DNA of 55,005 nucleotides. Source: Fusobacterium mortiferum (lineage in GTDB: Bacteria > Fusobacteriota > Fusobacteriia > Fusobacteriales > Fusobacteriaceae). The DNA is taken from NCBI RefSeq assembly GCF_016900045.1, contig NZ_JACSNP010000011.1, positions 1-55,005 of the forward strand, read 5' to 3'. Below, piece after piece: positions 7,744 through 16,351 of this stretch. The notes under the pieces are model-generated. The model worked only from the letters and a program-made list of their open reading frames with translations, ran no database searches and was not told the DNA's origin. A program made the position numbers and the translations under genes. How positions within the stretch are numbered: position 1 is the stretch's first letter; every line of letters begins with the position of its first letter.

Positions 7744-7983
7744 ATGAGTATTGAAAAAAATATAAAGTATATTAAGGAAGAGTACGATACAGAGGTAGCA
7801 AGATTAGAGAGATTGGATAAATTTATAAATAGCCCAGAGTTTGAAACATCTACAGATCCAGAGCAAAAAAAACTTTTATGGGAGAAAAGAGAAGTTTTAG
7901 CAAAATATATAGCTATAGTTAAAGAGCAAATAAGATATGATCTTCAAAAAATTCAAGAAAAAGAAGGGTTAATAAAGAAATAA
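7744..7983 (+). CDS. Small coiled-coil protein of unknown function
   Basis: 79 residues, highly charged (Glu/Lys), with no Cys, no signal peptide and no membrane segment. The heptad-like hydrophobic spacing over most of its length suggests two helices forming a coiled coil, split by a short turn near PEFETSTDPEQ. A strong AAAGGAGG ribosome site, its own promoter and a downstream terminator make it a real gene. I do not recognise the family; role unknown. Confidence 0.75.
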   Translation: MSIEKNIKYIKEEYDTEVARLERLDKFINSPEFETSTDPEQKKLLWEKREVLAKYIAIVKEQIRYDLQKIQEKEGLIKK

Positions 7984-8022
7984 TTATTTTTAGTTAAAGA
8001 ATAACTAAAAAATATAAAAAAG

Positions 8023-8078
8023 ATAGGAGAAAGAAAATAATTAAGTAGTTGATATACTAAATTATTCCTTTCTCCTAT
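8023..8078. terminator. Bidirectional terminator between convergent genes
   Basis: ATAGGAGAAAG (8023-8033) pairs with CTTTCTCCTAT (8068-8078), 11 bp, loop of 34 bases. T-rich on the plus side and A-rich before it, so it can serve both the small gene at 7744 and lacZ. Confidence 0.7.
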
Positions 8079-8083
8079 TTCAT

Positions 8084-11000
8084 TTAACTAAGTTTAGTAG
8101 GGGTTATATAAAAAGAATAACTATAATTTTTATTACTAGGAATGCAATATTCCTCTAACACAGGGGCTCCCCAGCTATCATCACCACCTACTCCCATCTG
8201 TTGCATAGTAATAGTTACATATGTATAATTTGGATTTGAGAGTTCATAAATATGATTAGCTTGTTCTAATTCTAAAAAACTGTAATGTAGTGCTTGAGCT
8301 TCAAAAACTTGACTTCCTTTACTAAATCTAATTCCACTATTTTCTTTATCTAATACTTCAAACCAGTAGACATCACTTCTATTACCACACTCTTGAGGAA
8401 CAAGATAAGGTGTTAGATTATCTTCTATTTTTCCAAAGTAAACCCCTAGTTTAGCTCCCTCTTTTCTATCTATATAGTTTTCAAGAGGTCCTTTTCCATA
8501 GTATTTAAAGTTTGCATAGCTTTTTGGTAATTTAAATCTGACTCCTAGAAGAGGTAACTCAGGTAATCCATTTACGCCTTTATAATTTACCTCAATTTTT
8601 ATATCTCCACTTCCTTGAACTATATAAGTTAATTCTAATTCTGTACTAGGTATTACAGGTAATTGATGGATATATTTTAATTGAATATAATTTTCTTGAG
8701 TATTAAAATTCCATTCCTTTAAAGTTATTTTTTGATAGAGAGAAGCCCCTAGCCACATAGAACAACTGTATGGATGAGAATATCCTTTATCATTATCAGT
8801 ACTTGCTCTCCAGAACACAGGTTGAGGTCTCTCTATGATTAATTCATTTTTATCATAAATTAAAGAAACTAATCCTTTATCTTTTGAGAAAAGAGCTTTA
8901 GTTTTTCCTACATAGACCCCAATATTTCCATCACCTTCTACCACTTTAATAATATTGTTTGGTTTAGAGATATCAGTTATTTCCTCTATAACTTCTTGAC
9001 CATAAGCTACTTCAAAATTTTTATCTGCCCATAGAGTATCATCTGTAAGAATTAAACTAACATTTTTTGTATAAACGCCCTTTATATCCTTAAGCCATGG
9101 AATCTCAACTTGAATATCTTCTCCAGGATTGCAAATAATATTTAATATACCACTTTGTAATGTTTTATTTTCTTGTTCAATGGAATAATAAAGATTATAA
9201 TTTTTCAAGTTATCAAAAAGATTTCTATTTTTTATTAAACATCCTTTATCATTTGGATATATTTTTACATTTTGATATAAAAATTTTAATTCTTGAGCTT
9301 TTGGAGTTATTGTTCTATTAGCAAATACAATTCCATTACCACAGAAACTGTAATCAGTAGGTCTATCCATAAAATCTCCACCATAAACTAATACTTTTTT
9401 GCCCTCTTTTTCAACTTCTATACCTTGATCGATATAATCCCAAATAAAACCACCTTGATATTTTTCATATTTTTCTTCAAGTTCTGTATATTTAACCATT
9501 CCACCACATGAATTTCCCATAGCATGCATATATTCACAACTTACATATGGTTTTTGAGGATCGTTTTCTAAGTATTCGATAATATCTTTTGCTTTAGCAT
9601 ACATTCTACTTTCCATATCTGAAATTTTGTCATATTTTCTATTCCAAAAACATCCCTCATAATGTACAACCCTAGAGTTATCTCTTTTATGAAAAAAATC
9701 TGTCATTGCTAAGATATTTTCACCAGCATAGGATTCGTTACCACAAGACCAAATAAGAATGGAAGGATGATTTTTATCCCTTTCTAACATAGATTTAGCT
9801 TTATCTAGAACACACTCTCTCCATTCAGGTTTATCTCCAGGAACATTCCATGAAGGCTCACAAGCTCCCATTTTTTGCCAAGAACCATGGCTTTCTAAGT
9901 TTGTTTCATCTATTACATATATTCCAAATTCATCACACAGTTTATACCAGTAGGATTGATTAGGATAATGAGAAGTTCTCACAGCGTTTATATTATATTT
10001 TTTCATAAATTTAATATCCCAAAGCATATCTTCTTTAGAGATAGCTCTTCCTGTTTTATGATTAAATTCATGTCTATTAATACCTTTAAATACTATTCTT
10101 TTTCCATTTAAAAGCATAATTCCATTTTCTAATTTAAACTCTCTTAGTCCAAAGTTTTGTGGAATAACTTCTACTATGTTTTTATCTTCATCCTCTATTA
10201 TTATGAGTAACTTATAAAGATTTGGAAATTCAGCACTCCAAAGTTTAATATTATCTAATGAAAATAATATTTCTGATTTTTCATTTATTTTTTGTTTTGG
10301 AGTTTCTAAAATTTTATTTTTATTATGATCGTAAACTTCAGCTTTAAAATATCCATTTAAGTTTTTATTATTAAAAAGACACTCTACCTTAATATCAGCT
10401 TTTTTAAAATTATCTTTTAACTTTGTTTTTATAAAGAGGTCTTTGATATGAAGTTTAGGAATAGCGTAGAGATAAACCTCTCTAAAAATTCCAGAAAATC
10501 TCCAAAAATCTTGATCTTCTAACCAACTAGCACTACTTCTTTTATATACTTCTACAGCTATCTTATTTACTCCTTTTTTTAAAAAAGTTGTTATTTCAAA
10601 TTCAGATGGAGTAAAGGAATCTTCACTATATCCTACAAAATTACCATTAATCCAAAAAGAAAAAGCTGTCTCTACTCCTTGAAATGAGATAAATATATCT
10701 TTATTGATAAGATTATCATTTAATTCAAACTCTTTAATATAACTTCCAATAGGATTATCAACTTCGGATATATGAGGTGGTCTTAGATGCTCTCTTCCAT
10801 CCCAAGGATATAAAGTATTGATATATTGCATCCTATCAAAACCTTGTAATTGAATATGCCCTGGGACAATAATATCTTTAAAATGGTTTGAATCAAAATT
10901 TTCTTTGTAAAACTCTTCTTCTCTTTCATCTAGATTTTTACTAAATTGAAATTTCCAAGTTCCGTTCAAACTTTGTTTAAGTTCAATCTCCTCTAAGTTT

Positions 11001-11110
11001 TTAGCAGAATCTAAAGTTTCAAAATATAGATGATCTGAATGTGCTTCTAATCTATTTATTTGAAAAATTTCAGGATTGTTTAATATTTTAGAAATTTCTT
11101 TTTTTTCCAC
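8084..11110 (-). CDS. lacZ: Beta-galactosidase, GH2 family
   Basis: 1008 residues, close to the roughly 1020 of E. coli LacZ. It hydrolyses lactose and other beta-galactosides in the cytoplasm. Domains in order: sugar-binding jelly roll (about 40-220), immunoglobulin-like (220-330), TIM barrel (330-625) and C-terminal LacZ-type small chain domain (about 740-1005). The acid/base Glu459 lies in WSCGNES and the nucleophile Glu526 in SCEYMHAMGNS; the GINRHEFNH and RTSHYP motifs are intact. No signal peptide. It stands alone with its own promoter; no lactose permease or PTS is adjacent, so the uptake route must be elsewhere. Ribosome site AAGGGGGAT precedes the ATG. Confidence 0.96.
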   Translation of the reverse strand: MEKKEISKILNNPEIFQINRLEAHSDHLYFETLDSAKNLEEIELKQSLNGTWKFQFSKNLDEREEEFYKENFDSNHFKDIIVPGHIQLQGFDRMQYINTLYPWDGREHLRPPHISEVDNPIGSYIKEFELNDNLINKDIFISFQGVETAFSFWINGNFVGYSEDSFTPSEFEITTFLKKGVNKIAVEVYKRSSASWLEDQDFWRFSGIFREVYLYAIPKLHIKDLFIKTKLKDNFKKADIKVECLFNNKNLNGYFKAEVYDHNKNKILETPKQKINEKSEILFSLDNIKLWSAEFPNLYKLLIIIEDEDKNIVEVIPQNFGLREFKLENGIMLLNGKRIVFKGINRHEFNHKTGRAISKEDMLWDIKFMKKYNINAVRTSHYPNQSYWYKLCDEFGIYVIDETNLESHGSWQKMGACEPSWNVPGDKPEWRECVLDKAKSMLERDKNHPSILIWSCGNESYAGENILAMTDFFHKRDNSRVVHYEGCFWNRKYDKISDMESRMYAKAKDIIEYLENDPQKPYVSCEYMHAMGNSCGGMVKYTELEEKYEKYQGGFIWDYIDQGIEVEKEGKKVLVYGGDFMDRPTDYSFCGNGIVFANRTITPKAQELKFLYQNVKIYPNDKGCLIKNRNLFDNLKNYNLYYSIEQENKTLQSGILNIICNPGEDIQVEIPWLKDIKGVYTKNVSLILTDDTLWADKNFEVAYGQEVIEEITDISKPNNIIKVVEGDGNIGVYVGKTKALFSKDKGLVSLIYDKNELIIERPQPVFWRASTDNDKGYSHPYSCSMWLGASLYQKITLKEWNFNTQENYIQLKYIHQLPVIPSTELELTYIVQGSGDIKIEVNYKGVNGLPELPLLGVRFKLPKSYANFKYYGKGPLENYIDRKEGAKLGVYFGKIEDNLTPYLVPQECGNRSDVYWFEVLDKENSGIRFSKGSQVFEAQALHYSFLELEQANHIYELSNPNYTYVTITMQQMGVGGDDSWGAPVLEEYCIPSNKNYSYSFYITPTKLS

Positions 11111-11155
11111 AGTTTATCCCCCTTTTTATTAATAATTTGAATATAGTCTAATTAT

Positions 11156-11184
11156 AATATAGGAGATTTTTTATTGAGAGTCAA
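11156..11184 (-). promoter_or_regulatory. lacZ promoter
   Basis: On the minus strand TTGACT (11184-11179), 17-base spacer, TATATT (11161-11156), about 45 bases before the start codon. No operator palindrome that I can identify. Confidence 0.6.
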
Positions 11185-11232
11185 TAAGGTTACAAAAAAT
11201 AAAGATAAAAAATTTACTAATTTTTTTTAATA

Positions 11233-11261
11233 TTGATTTATTACAGAACTTAATATATAAT
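11233..11261 (+). promoter_or_regulatory. Promoter of exported FMN-binding protein gene
   Basis: TTGATT (11233-11238), 17-base spacer, TATAAT (11256-11261), 42 bases before the chosen ATG. Confidence 0.65.
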
Positions 11262-11302
11262 ATATAATCATATATCTAATGTTTTTAAGGAGGAAGATTG
11301 TA

Positions 11303-12028
11303 ATGAAAAGTAAAAGAATTTTAAAAGTATTTCTTGTAGCTGGATTAATTTTATCATCTAATTGTTTATTTGCAGCTACTAAAATGTATCAAGGATTGGG
11401 AAAAAGCAGTAACTTTAGAGTAGGACCTGGAAAAGATGAGAAAGGAGTAGAGGTATATAGTTTTAATTATGTAACAGCAGCTGGTGTTTTTGATGAAGCT
11501 GGAAGAGTTGTAAATTTAAGAGTTGATGCCCTTGAGGTAAGTACACCTAATTATGACGGAGCTTCTATGCCACATTTTTCTGGGTGGCCTAATACACAAG
11601 GATATAATATAACAGATCATGAAAGTGGAAAGGTTACAGGAGTATCTTCTAATACTGTAGAAAATATTTCTAAAGAGGTAAATGAATGGAAAACAAAGCG
11701 TGAGCGTGGAGAAGCTTATGGAATGAATCCACGTAATGAGTGGAATAAACAGATGGATTTTTTTGAAAACTATTTTAAAGGAAAAACTATAGCTGAGATA
11801 GAAGAGTGGTTTTCTAAGAATACTTCTGATGTAAATGGTAGACCACTTAAAGCAAAAAGTAGAAATGAACAAGACAAAGTTAAATATGGAAAATTATCTG
11901 AAAAGGAGAAAAGTGAACTTCTTGATGTTGTAGCAGGAGCAACAATGAGTTTAAAGGATAGTCATGGAGATATTCTTGGAGCAATAAAAGATGCTTATAA
12001 TAATAGAGTTGAATTTGTAGTAGAATAA
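11303..12028 (+). CDS. Exported FMN-binding-domain-like protein
   Basis: 241 residues. The first 23 or so (MKSKRILKVFLVAGLILSSN, then CLFAATK) form a signal peptide ending at an A-x-A-like site, so the protein is exported. The region after it resembles the FMN-binding domain of Rnf/Nqr subunits and extracellular electron-transfer proteins; AGATMSLKDSHGDIL (near 215-229) matches the place of the S/D-G-A-T flavinylation motif, where Thr is covalently linked to FMN by ApbE. The start at 11303 follows AAGGAGGAAG; an upstream ATG at 11279 lies before that ribosome site and is rejected. Monocistronic with own promoter and terminator. Redox partner unknown; the flavinylation call is moderate. Confidence 0.7.
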   Translation: MKSKRILKVFLVAGLILSSNCLFAATKMYQGLGKSSNFRVGPGKDEKGVEVYSFNYVTAAGVFDEAGRVVNLRVDALEVSTPNYDGASMPHFSGWPNTQGYNITDHESGKVTGVSSNTVENISKEVNEWKTKRERGEAYGMNPRNEWNKQMDFFENYFKGKTIAEIEEWFSKNTSDVNGRPLKAKSRNEQDKVKYGKLSEKEKSELLDVVAGATMSLKDSHGDILGAIKDAYNNRVEFVVE

Positions 12029-12054
12029 TTAAAAATTAAAGTAATACAAACTAT

Positions 12055-12096
12055 AAAAGTTGATTAACTTGACATGGGTTAGGTTAATCAACTTTT
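12055..12096. terminator. Bidirectional terminator
   Basis: AAAAGTTGATTAAC (12055-12068) pairs perfectly with GTTAATCAACTTTT (12083-12096), 14 bp with a 14-base loop. It separates the FMN-binding protein gene from the converging malQ. Confidence 0.85.
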
Positions 12097-12109
12097 TAAG
12101 TTTTATATT

Positions 12110-13615
12110 TTAATTACTTTTTCTTATTCTTTTGTATAATCCAGTTATATGTAACATACTTTGAATTAATCTTTCATCAGTAGCATTTTTCCACATTCTC
12201 CAACACCAGTTACCCCCAATAGTAGAAGGTACATTCATCCTAGCTTCATCTCCTAATCCTAAATAATCTTGCATCTGAATGATAACAATATTACTTGTAA
12301 CAGCCATTGTCCTAGAGATCATTTTCCAAACAGTTTCCTTATCATTAGAAGTATAAATATCTAAATAACTTCTCATATATTCGATATCATTACTATTAGC
12401 AGAAAGTATCCATCCTAAAGCAGTATTATTATCATGAGTTCCAATATACGCTACACTATTTTGAGTATAATTGTGTGGTAAGTAATCTCCCCCTTCTCTA
12501 GAATCAAAAGCAAATTGCATAAGTTTCATTCCTGGATATCCGGTTTCTTTTAAAAGTTGTATAACATCTTCTGTAAGATAACCAAGATCTTCAGCTATTA
12601 AATTTAGCTCTCCAAGCTCTTCCTTTATTCTATTGAATAATTTTATTCCTGGTCCTTTCTGCCATTTTCCATTTAAAGCAGTAGTTTCATTAGCAGGAAT
12701 AGAATAATAGCTTTCAAATCCTCTAAAGTGATCTATTCTTACAATATCATAAAGAGTTGTAGCACTTTTTAGCCGATCTATCCACCAATTATATTTGGTC
12801 TTTTCCATATATTCCCAATTATATAGGGGATTTCCCCATAATTGACCAATTGCAGAGAAAGCATCTGGAGGACATCCAGCTACAGATATCATATTAAGTT
12901 GTTCATCTAGTTGAAAATATTCTGGATTTTTCCATACCTCTACACTATCATAAGCTACGTATATAGGAATATCTCCTATAATTTTTATTCCGTTTTTATT
13001 TGCATAATTTTTCAGATTTCTCCATTGAGTATAAAATTTATATTGTAAAAATTTCCAAAACTCAATTTTTTCTCTATTATTTTTTATAAAACATTTTAGG
13101 GTTTCAGGGTCTTTTTTTCTAAATTTTTCACTCCATTTTTCCCAAGAATAGTCATTATTAGCTTTTTTTATAGCCATAAAAAGAGCATAATCTTCTAACC
13201 AATTTTTTTCTTGTTCTAAAAATTTTATATATCCATCTTCTTTTAGGTTAAATCTTGTAAAAGCTTTTTCTAAAATATGGTATCTCAAATTATACATTAA
13301 TTCATAGTCTATTAGTGTCGGATTATCACCCCAATTAAGAGTTTGGTACTCCTCTTGTTTTAAAAGTCCTTCATAAGCAAGAATATCTAAATCTATAAAA
13401 TAAGGGTTTCCAGCATTTATAGAAAATGATTGATAAGGAGAATCTCCATAACTTGTTTGTCCTAATGGTAATATTTGCCAGTAAGTTTGTCCCGAATATT
13501 TTAAAAAATCTACAAACTTATAAGCTTCCTCTCCAAAAGTTCCAATTCCATAATTTGATGGTAGAGAAGATACATGCAATAATATACCACTACCTCTTGA
13601 TGTAATTTTTTTCAT
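12110..13615 (-). CDS. malQ: 4-alpha-glucanotransferase (amylomaltase)
   Basis: 501 residues, GH77 length. It transfers glucan segments between maltodextrins and releases glucose, in the cytoplasm. Family motifs: GSGILLHVSSLPS near the N terminus, the nucleophile Asp in VRIDHFRGFE, the acid/base Glu in LIAEDLGYL, and the transition-state Asp in YIGTHDNNT; the C terminal NVPSTIGGNWCWR is also typical. Third gene of the leftward PTS-phosphatase-malQ operon, 12 bases after the preceding gene, with AAAGGAGTT before the ATG. It needs unphosphorylated glucans, which conflicts with PTS uptake unless the preceding phosphatase acts first. Confidence 0.95.
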   Translation of the reverse strand: MKKITSRGSGILLHVSSLPSNYGIGTFGEEAYKFVDFLKYSGQTYWQILPLGQTSYGDSPYQSFSINAGNPYFIDLDILAYEGLLKQEEYQTLNWGDNPTLIDYELMYNLRYHILEKAFTRFNLKEDGYIKFLEQEKNWLEDYALFMAIKKANNDYSWEKWSEKFRKKDPETLKCFIKNNREKIEFWKFLQYKFYTQWRNLKNYANKNGIKIIGDIPIYVAYDSVEVWKNPEYFQLDEQLNMISVAGCPPDAFSAIGQLWGNPLYNWEYMEKTKYNWWIDRLKSATTLYDIVRIDHFRGFESYYSIPANETTALNGKWQKGPGIKLFNRIKEELGELNLIAEDLGYLTEDVIQLLKETGYPGMKLMQFAFDSREGGDYLPHNYTQNSVAYIGTHDNNTALGWILSANSNDIEYMRSYLDIYTSNDKETVWKMISRTMAVTSNIVIIQMQDYLGLGDEARMNVPSTIGGNWCWRMWKNATDERLIQSMLHITGLYKRIRKSN

Positions 13616-13627
13616 TTTGTAACTCCT

Positions 13628-14458
13628 TTATTCTTCTATTTCAACAGCAAAATGGTCAGATATGATTTCACCAATTTTACCATTAAATACAACTTTTGAT
13701 ATTTTAGTTTTATTATTATTATTTTTAAATATAAAATCTATTCTCATCTCATTTAAGTTTTTATGTTCTTTCCAGCCATCTATTAAACCGGAAACAGTAA
13801 TACCATTATCTTTTTTTTCTGCTAATTCATATGTATCATACCATCCACTCTTCAAAATTTCACAGTAACCTTCATTTTTTATTTGAGAGGGATTATTAAA
13901 ATCCCCCATTAAATATATTTCTTCATTGATGTTGTTAAGTTCATGATTTAATTTAGTTGATTGGTACTTAAAATCCTCTTCATTATCATTCCACCAGCCT
14001 GTATGAATAGAGAAAAACCATTTATTTATACCATTTATATTTACTTTTATTCCAATAGCCTTTCTAACTTTCCAATTATTATAACTTTTGTTTTTAGTTA
14101 AATAAAATTCTTTAATTTCTATTGGCTTATATTTTGATAAAATTCCAATCCCTTCATCATATTTCTCATACCCCAATTTTATAGGAGTCCATGTCCAATA
14201 ATATTTTTTTCCTTTAGTTTCTAAAAGTTGAATTACTCTTAATAGGTGATTATTATCTTTTATAGAAATATTTTTGTCATTAGTAAAAAAATTTAATAAA
14301 TTATTCAAATCCATTGTACTATTATCTCTAGATTGATTAACCTCTTGAAGGGCTATAATATCATAATCATTTTTGTATACCCATTCAACGAAATAAGAGA
14401 GTTTCTTTTCATAATTTTCTTCAACAATACTATGTGTGTTACAAGTTAGTAATTTCAT
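13628..14458 (-). CDS. EEP-family phosphatase, candidate maltose 6'-phosphate phosphatase (MapP-like)
   Basis: 276 residues of the endonuclease/exonuclease/phosphatase fold: TCNTHS at the N terminus, catalytic IIALQEV with Glu39, FSIHTGWW, YLMGDFNNPS, and the terminal SDHFAVE with Asp268-His269. No signal peptide, so it is cytosolic. It lies between a maltose/glucose-type PTS gene (13 bases upstream) and malQ (12 bases downstream). In Enterococcus faecalis the gene just after the maltose PTS permease encodes MapP, which dephosphorylates maltose 6'-phosphate so that enzymes of unphosphorylated maltose can act. The same order and the following malQ make this the best reading here; a nuclease is unlikely in this context. 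Specific function is inference. Confidence 0.75.
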   Translation of the reverse strand: MKLLTCNTHSIVEENYEKKLSYFVEWVYKNDYDIIALQEVNQSRDNSTMDLNNLLNFFTNDKNISIKDNNHLLRVIQLLETKGKKYYWTWTPIKLGYEKYDEGIGILSKYKPIEIKEFYLTKNKSYNNWKVRKAIGIKVNINGINKWFFSIHTGWWNDNEEDFKYQSTKLNHELNNINEEIYLMGDFNNPSQIKNEGYCEILKSGWYDTYELAEKKDNGITVSGLIDGWKEHKNLNEMRIDFIFKNNNNKTKISKVVFNGKIGEIISDHFAVEIEE

Positions 14459-14471
14459 TGATCCCTCACTT

Positions 14472-16115
14472 TTATAAAATATCTAAAATATCACTTTTTA
14501 ATACATCTGCTTTAGGACCATATACAGCTTGGACCCCATTTCCCTTTTTCATTAATCCTAAGGCTCCTTCTTTTTTCCAAGCTTCAAGGCCAACAACCTT
14601 TTCTAAGTCTTTAACAGTTACACGAAGTCTAGTCATACATGCATCTACATCAATAATGTTGTCTTTTCCACCTAAAAGATTAATAATTCTTATAGCTTGA
14701 CCGCTCTCAGTAGATTTTTTTGATTCAGTATTATCCTCTTCTTTTTCTTCATCAATATAGTTTCCTAATCTTCCAACTGTTGCATAATTAAATTTTTTAA
14801 TCATAAAGTTAGATATTAAATAACCTAAAAGTAAGAAAATGATTACACAAATTATAAAGTTGATAATATCTCCCATTAAACCGGCTTTTATAGACATAGG
14901 TATTCTAGTCAAAAACTCAAGATTTCCAAATGAGTGTAAACGAAGATTTATAATACCAGCAGCTGCAAAAGCTAAACCTTGTAAAACTGCATAAATAATA
15001 TATAGTGGTAAAGCTGCAAACATAAACATAAATTCTAAAGGTTCAGTTACACCAGTTAATAAAACTGCCACTATTGTTGAAATAAACATTGATTTATATT
15101 TAGGTTTTTTATCTTCATCAGTATTTTTATAAATAGCAAGAGCGATACCTATTAATAATCCAGTTGCACCTATCATTTGTCCAACTTTAAAACGAGCAGG
15201 AGTTACTGTAGTAAGTAAATTGTTATAACTTGAAATATTTCCTGAAGCTTTTAAATTCATTAAATCTGTTACCCATGCTAACCATAATGGATCTTGTCCA
15301 AAAACTTGAGCTCCAGCACTAGTTCCAGTTAAGATTGTATATGTCCCACCAAAAGCGGTATAGTTTATAGGGATAGTAAGCATATGGTGTAATCCAAATG
15401 GGATCAAAAGACGTTCTAAAGTACCATAAATAAATGGAGCTAAAAGAGGAGAAGTTTCAGAGGAGTTAGCTATCCAAATTCCAAAACTATTTATTCCAGT
15501 TTGTACAATAGGCCATACTAAAGCCAACATTATAGAAATAATTATAGACCAGAAAATTACAACCATTGGAACAAATCTTTTTCCATTAAAAAATTCTAAA
15601 GCAGCAGGAAGTTTTCTAAAATTGTAGTATTTATTATAAATAACTCCACCTAAAAATCCAGAAATGATCCCAACAAAAACCCCCATATTCAAAGCAGGAG
15701 CACCAAGGACAGAGGTAAAATAACCAGATACAGGAATTTCTCTTCCAAAAAGAGTATGCACTACAGCATTAGGATCTCCTAACATAGAAGAGTTTACTCC
15801 AAAGATTGCTCCTGTAATTACATTAATAAGTATGAAGGCGATAACTGCTGCAAAAGCTCCTCCAGCTCTTTCTTTAGCCCACGATCCTCCAATAGCAACA
15901 GCAAATAAAATGTGAAGATTTGTTATAATTCCCCAACCAATACTTTCCATAATTCCACCAATGCGTAAAAGAAAGGCTAATTCTTCGCCAGACATTTGTA
16001 CTAATTTCCCCAAACTAATCATAAGTCCAGCAGCTGGCATAACAGCAATAACCACCATCAATACTTTTCCCAACTTTTGTAGTAAATCAAAATTTACTAG
16101 ATTTCTTTTTTCCAT
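14472..16115 (-). CDS. PTS EIICB transporter, glucose/maltose family
   Basis: 547 residues: an EIIC membrane domain (about 10-425, roughly ten segments, with GTLERLLIPFGLHHM and GVTEPLEFMF), an acidic linker, and an EIIB domain with phospho-acceptor Cys493 in DACMTRLRV. It should import and 6-phosphorylate a glucoside, probably maltose given malQ next door. No EIIA domain is fused, so a separate glucose-type EIIA is needed. The start at 16115 follows TTGGAGGAATTTGGGAAT; an in-frame extension to 16148 lies before that ribosome site. First gene of the leftward operon, with a CAAACGTTTG operator 41 bases upstream. Confidence 0.88.
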   Translation of the reverse strand: MEKRNLVNFDLLQKLGKVLMVVIAVMPAAGLMISLGKLVQMSGEELAFLLRIGGIMESIGWGIITNLHILFAVAIGGSWAKERAGGAFAAVIAFILINVITGAIFGVNSSMLGDPNAVVHTLFGREIPVSGYFTSVLGAPALNMGVFVGIISGFLGGVIYNKYYNFRKLPAALEFFNGKRFVPMVVIFWSIIISIMLALVWPIVQTGINSFGIWIANSSETSPLLAPFIYGTLERLLIPFGLHHMLTIPINYTAFGGTYTILTGTSAGAQVFGQDPLWLAWVTDLMNLKASGNISSYNNLLTTVTPARFKVGQMIGATGLLIGIALAIYKNTDEDKKPKYKSMFISTIVAVLLTGVTEPLEFMFMFAALPLYIIYAVLQGLAFAAAGIINLRLHSFGNLEFLTRIPMSIKAGLMGDIINFIICVIIFLLLGYLISNFMIKKFNYATVGRLGNYIDEEKEEDNTESKKSTESGQAIRIINLLGGKDNIIDVDACMTRLRVTVKDLEKVVGLEAWKKEGALGLMKKGNGVQAVYGPKADVLKSDILDIL

Positions 16116-16155
16116 ATTCCCAAATTCCTCCAATTTTAATTTTTGCAAATTCGTG

Positions 16156-16165
16156 CAAACGTTTG
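16156..16165. promoter_or_regulatory. LacI-family operator
   Basis: CAAACGTTTG is a perfect 10-bp palindrome with a central CG, inside GTGCAAACGTTTGTC, the form bound by MalR/CcpA-type LacI regulators. It lies between the PTS gene and the divergent lacI-type regulator gene, probably at or just after the PTS transcription start. Confidence 0.75.
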
Positions 16166-16292
16166 TCTTAAAGTTGACTATATTCTATATTATTTTTTCA
16201 AAAAAATCAATGTTTTTTTTCAGAAAAAATAAAATTAATTTAATACTTTTTTTACATTAATGGTATAGATAGTTGGATAAGGTATAAAAGTA

Positions 16293-16321
16293 TTGACTTG
16301 TATTTTATTCAAGTGTAAAAT
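16293..16321 (+). promoter_or_regulatory. Promoter of LacI-family regulator
   Basis: TTGACT (16293-16298), 17-base spacer, TAAAAT (16316-16321), about 30 bases before the start codon. Confidence 0.7.
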
Positions 16322-16351
16322 ATGATAGATCTAATTATTTAAGGAGTAAAT

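Noticed and set aside
11516-11872. 118-codon minus-strand frame opposite the FMN-binding gene
   Set aside because: No ribosome site or promoter, and the opposite frame is a secreted protein with signal peptide.
13628-14458. DNA repair exonuclease (ExoIII-like)
   Set aside because: The EEP fold fits, but position between a sugar PTS and malQ favours a sugar-phosphate phosphatase.
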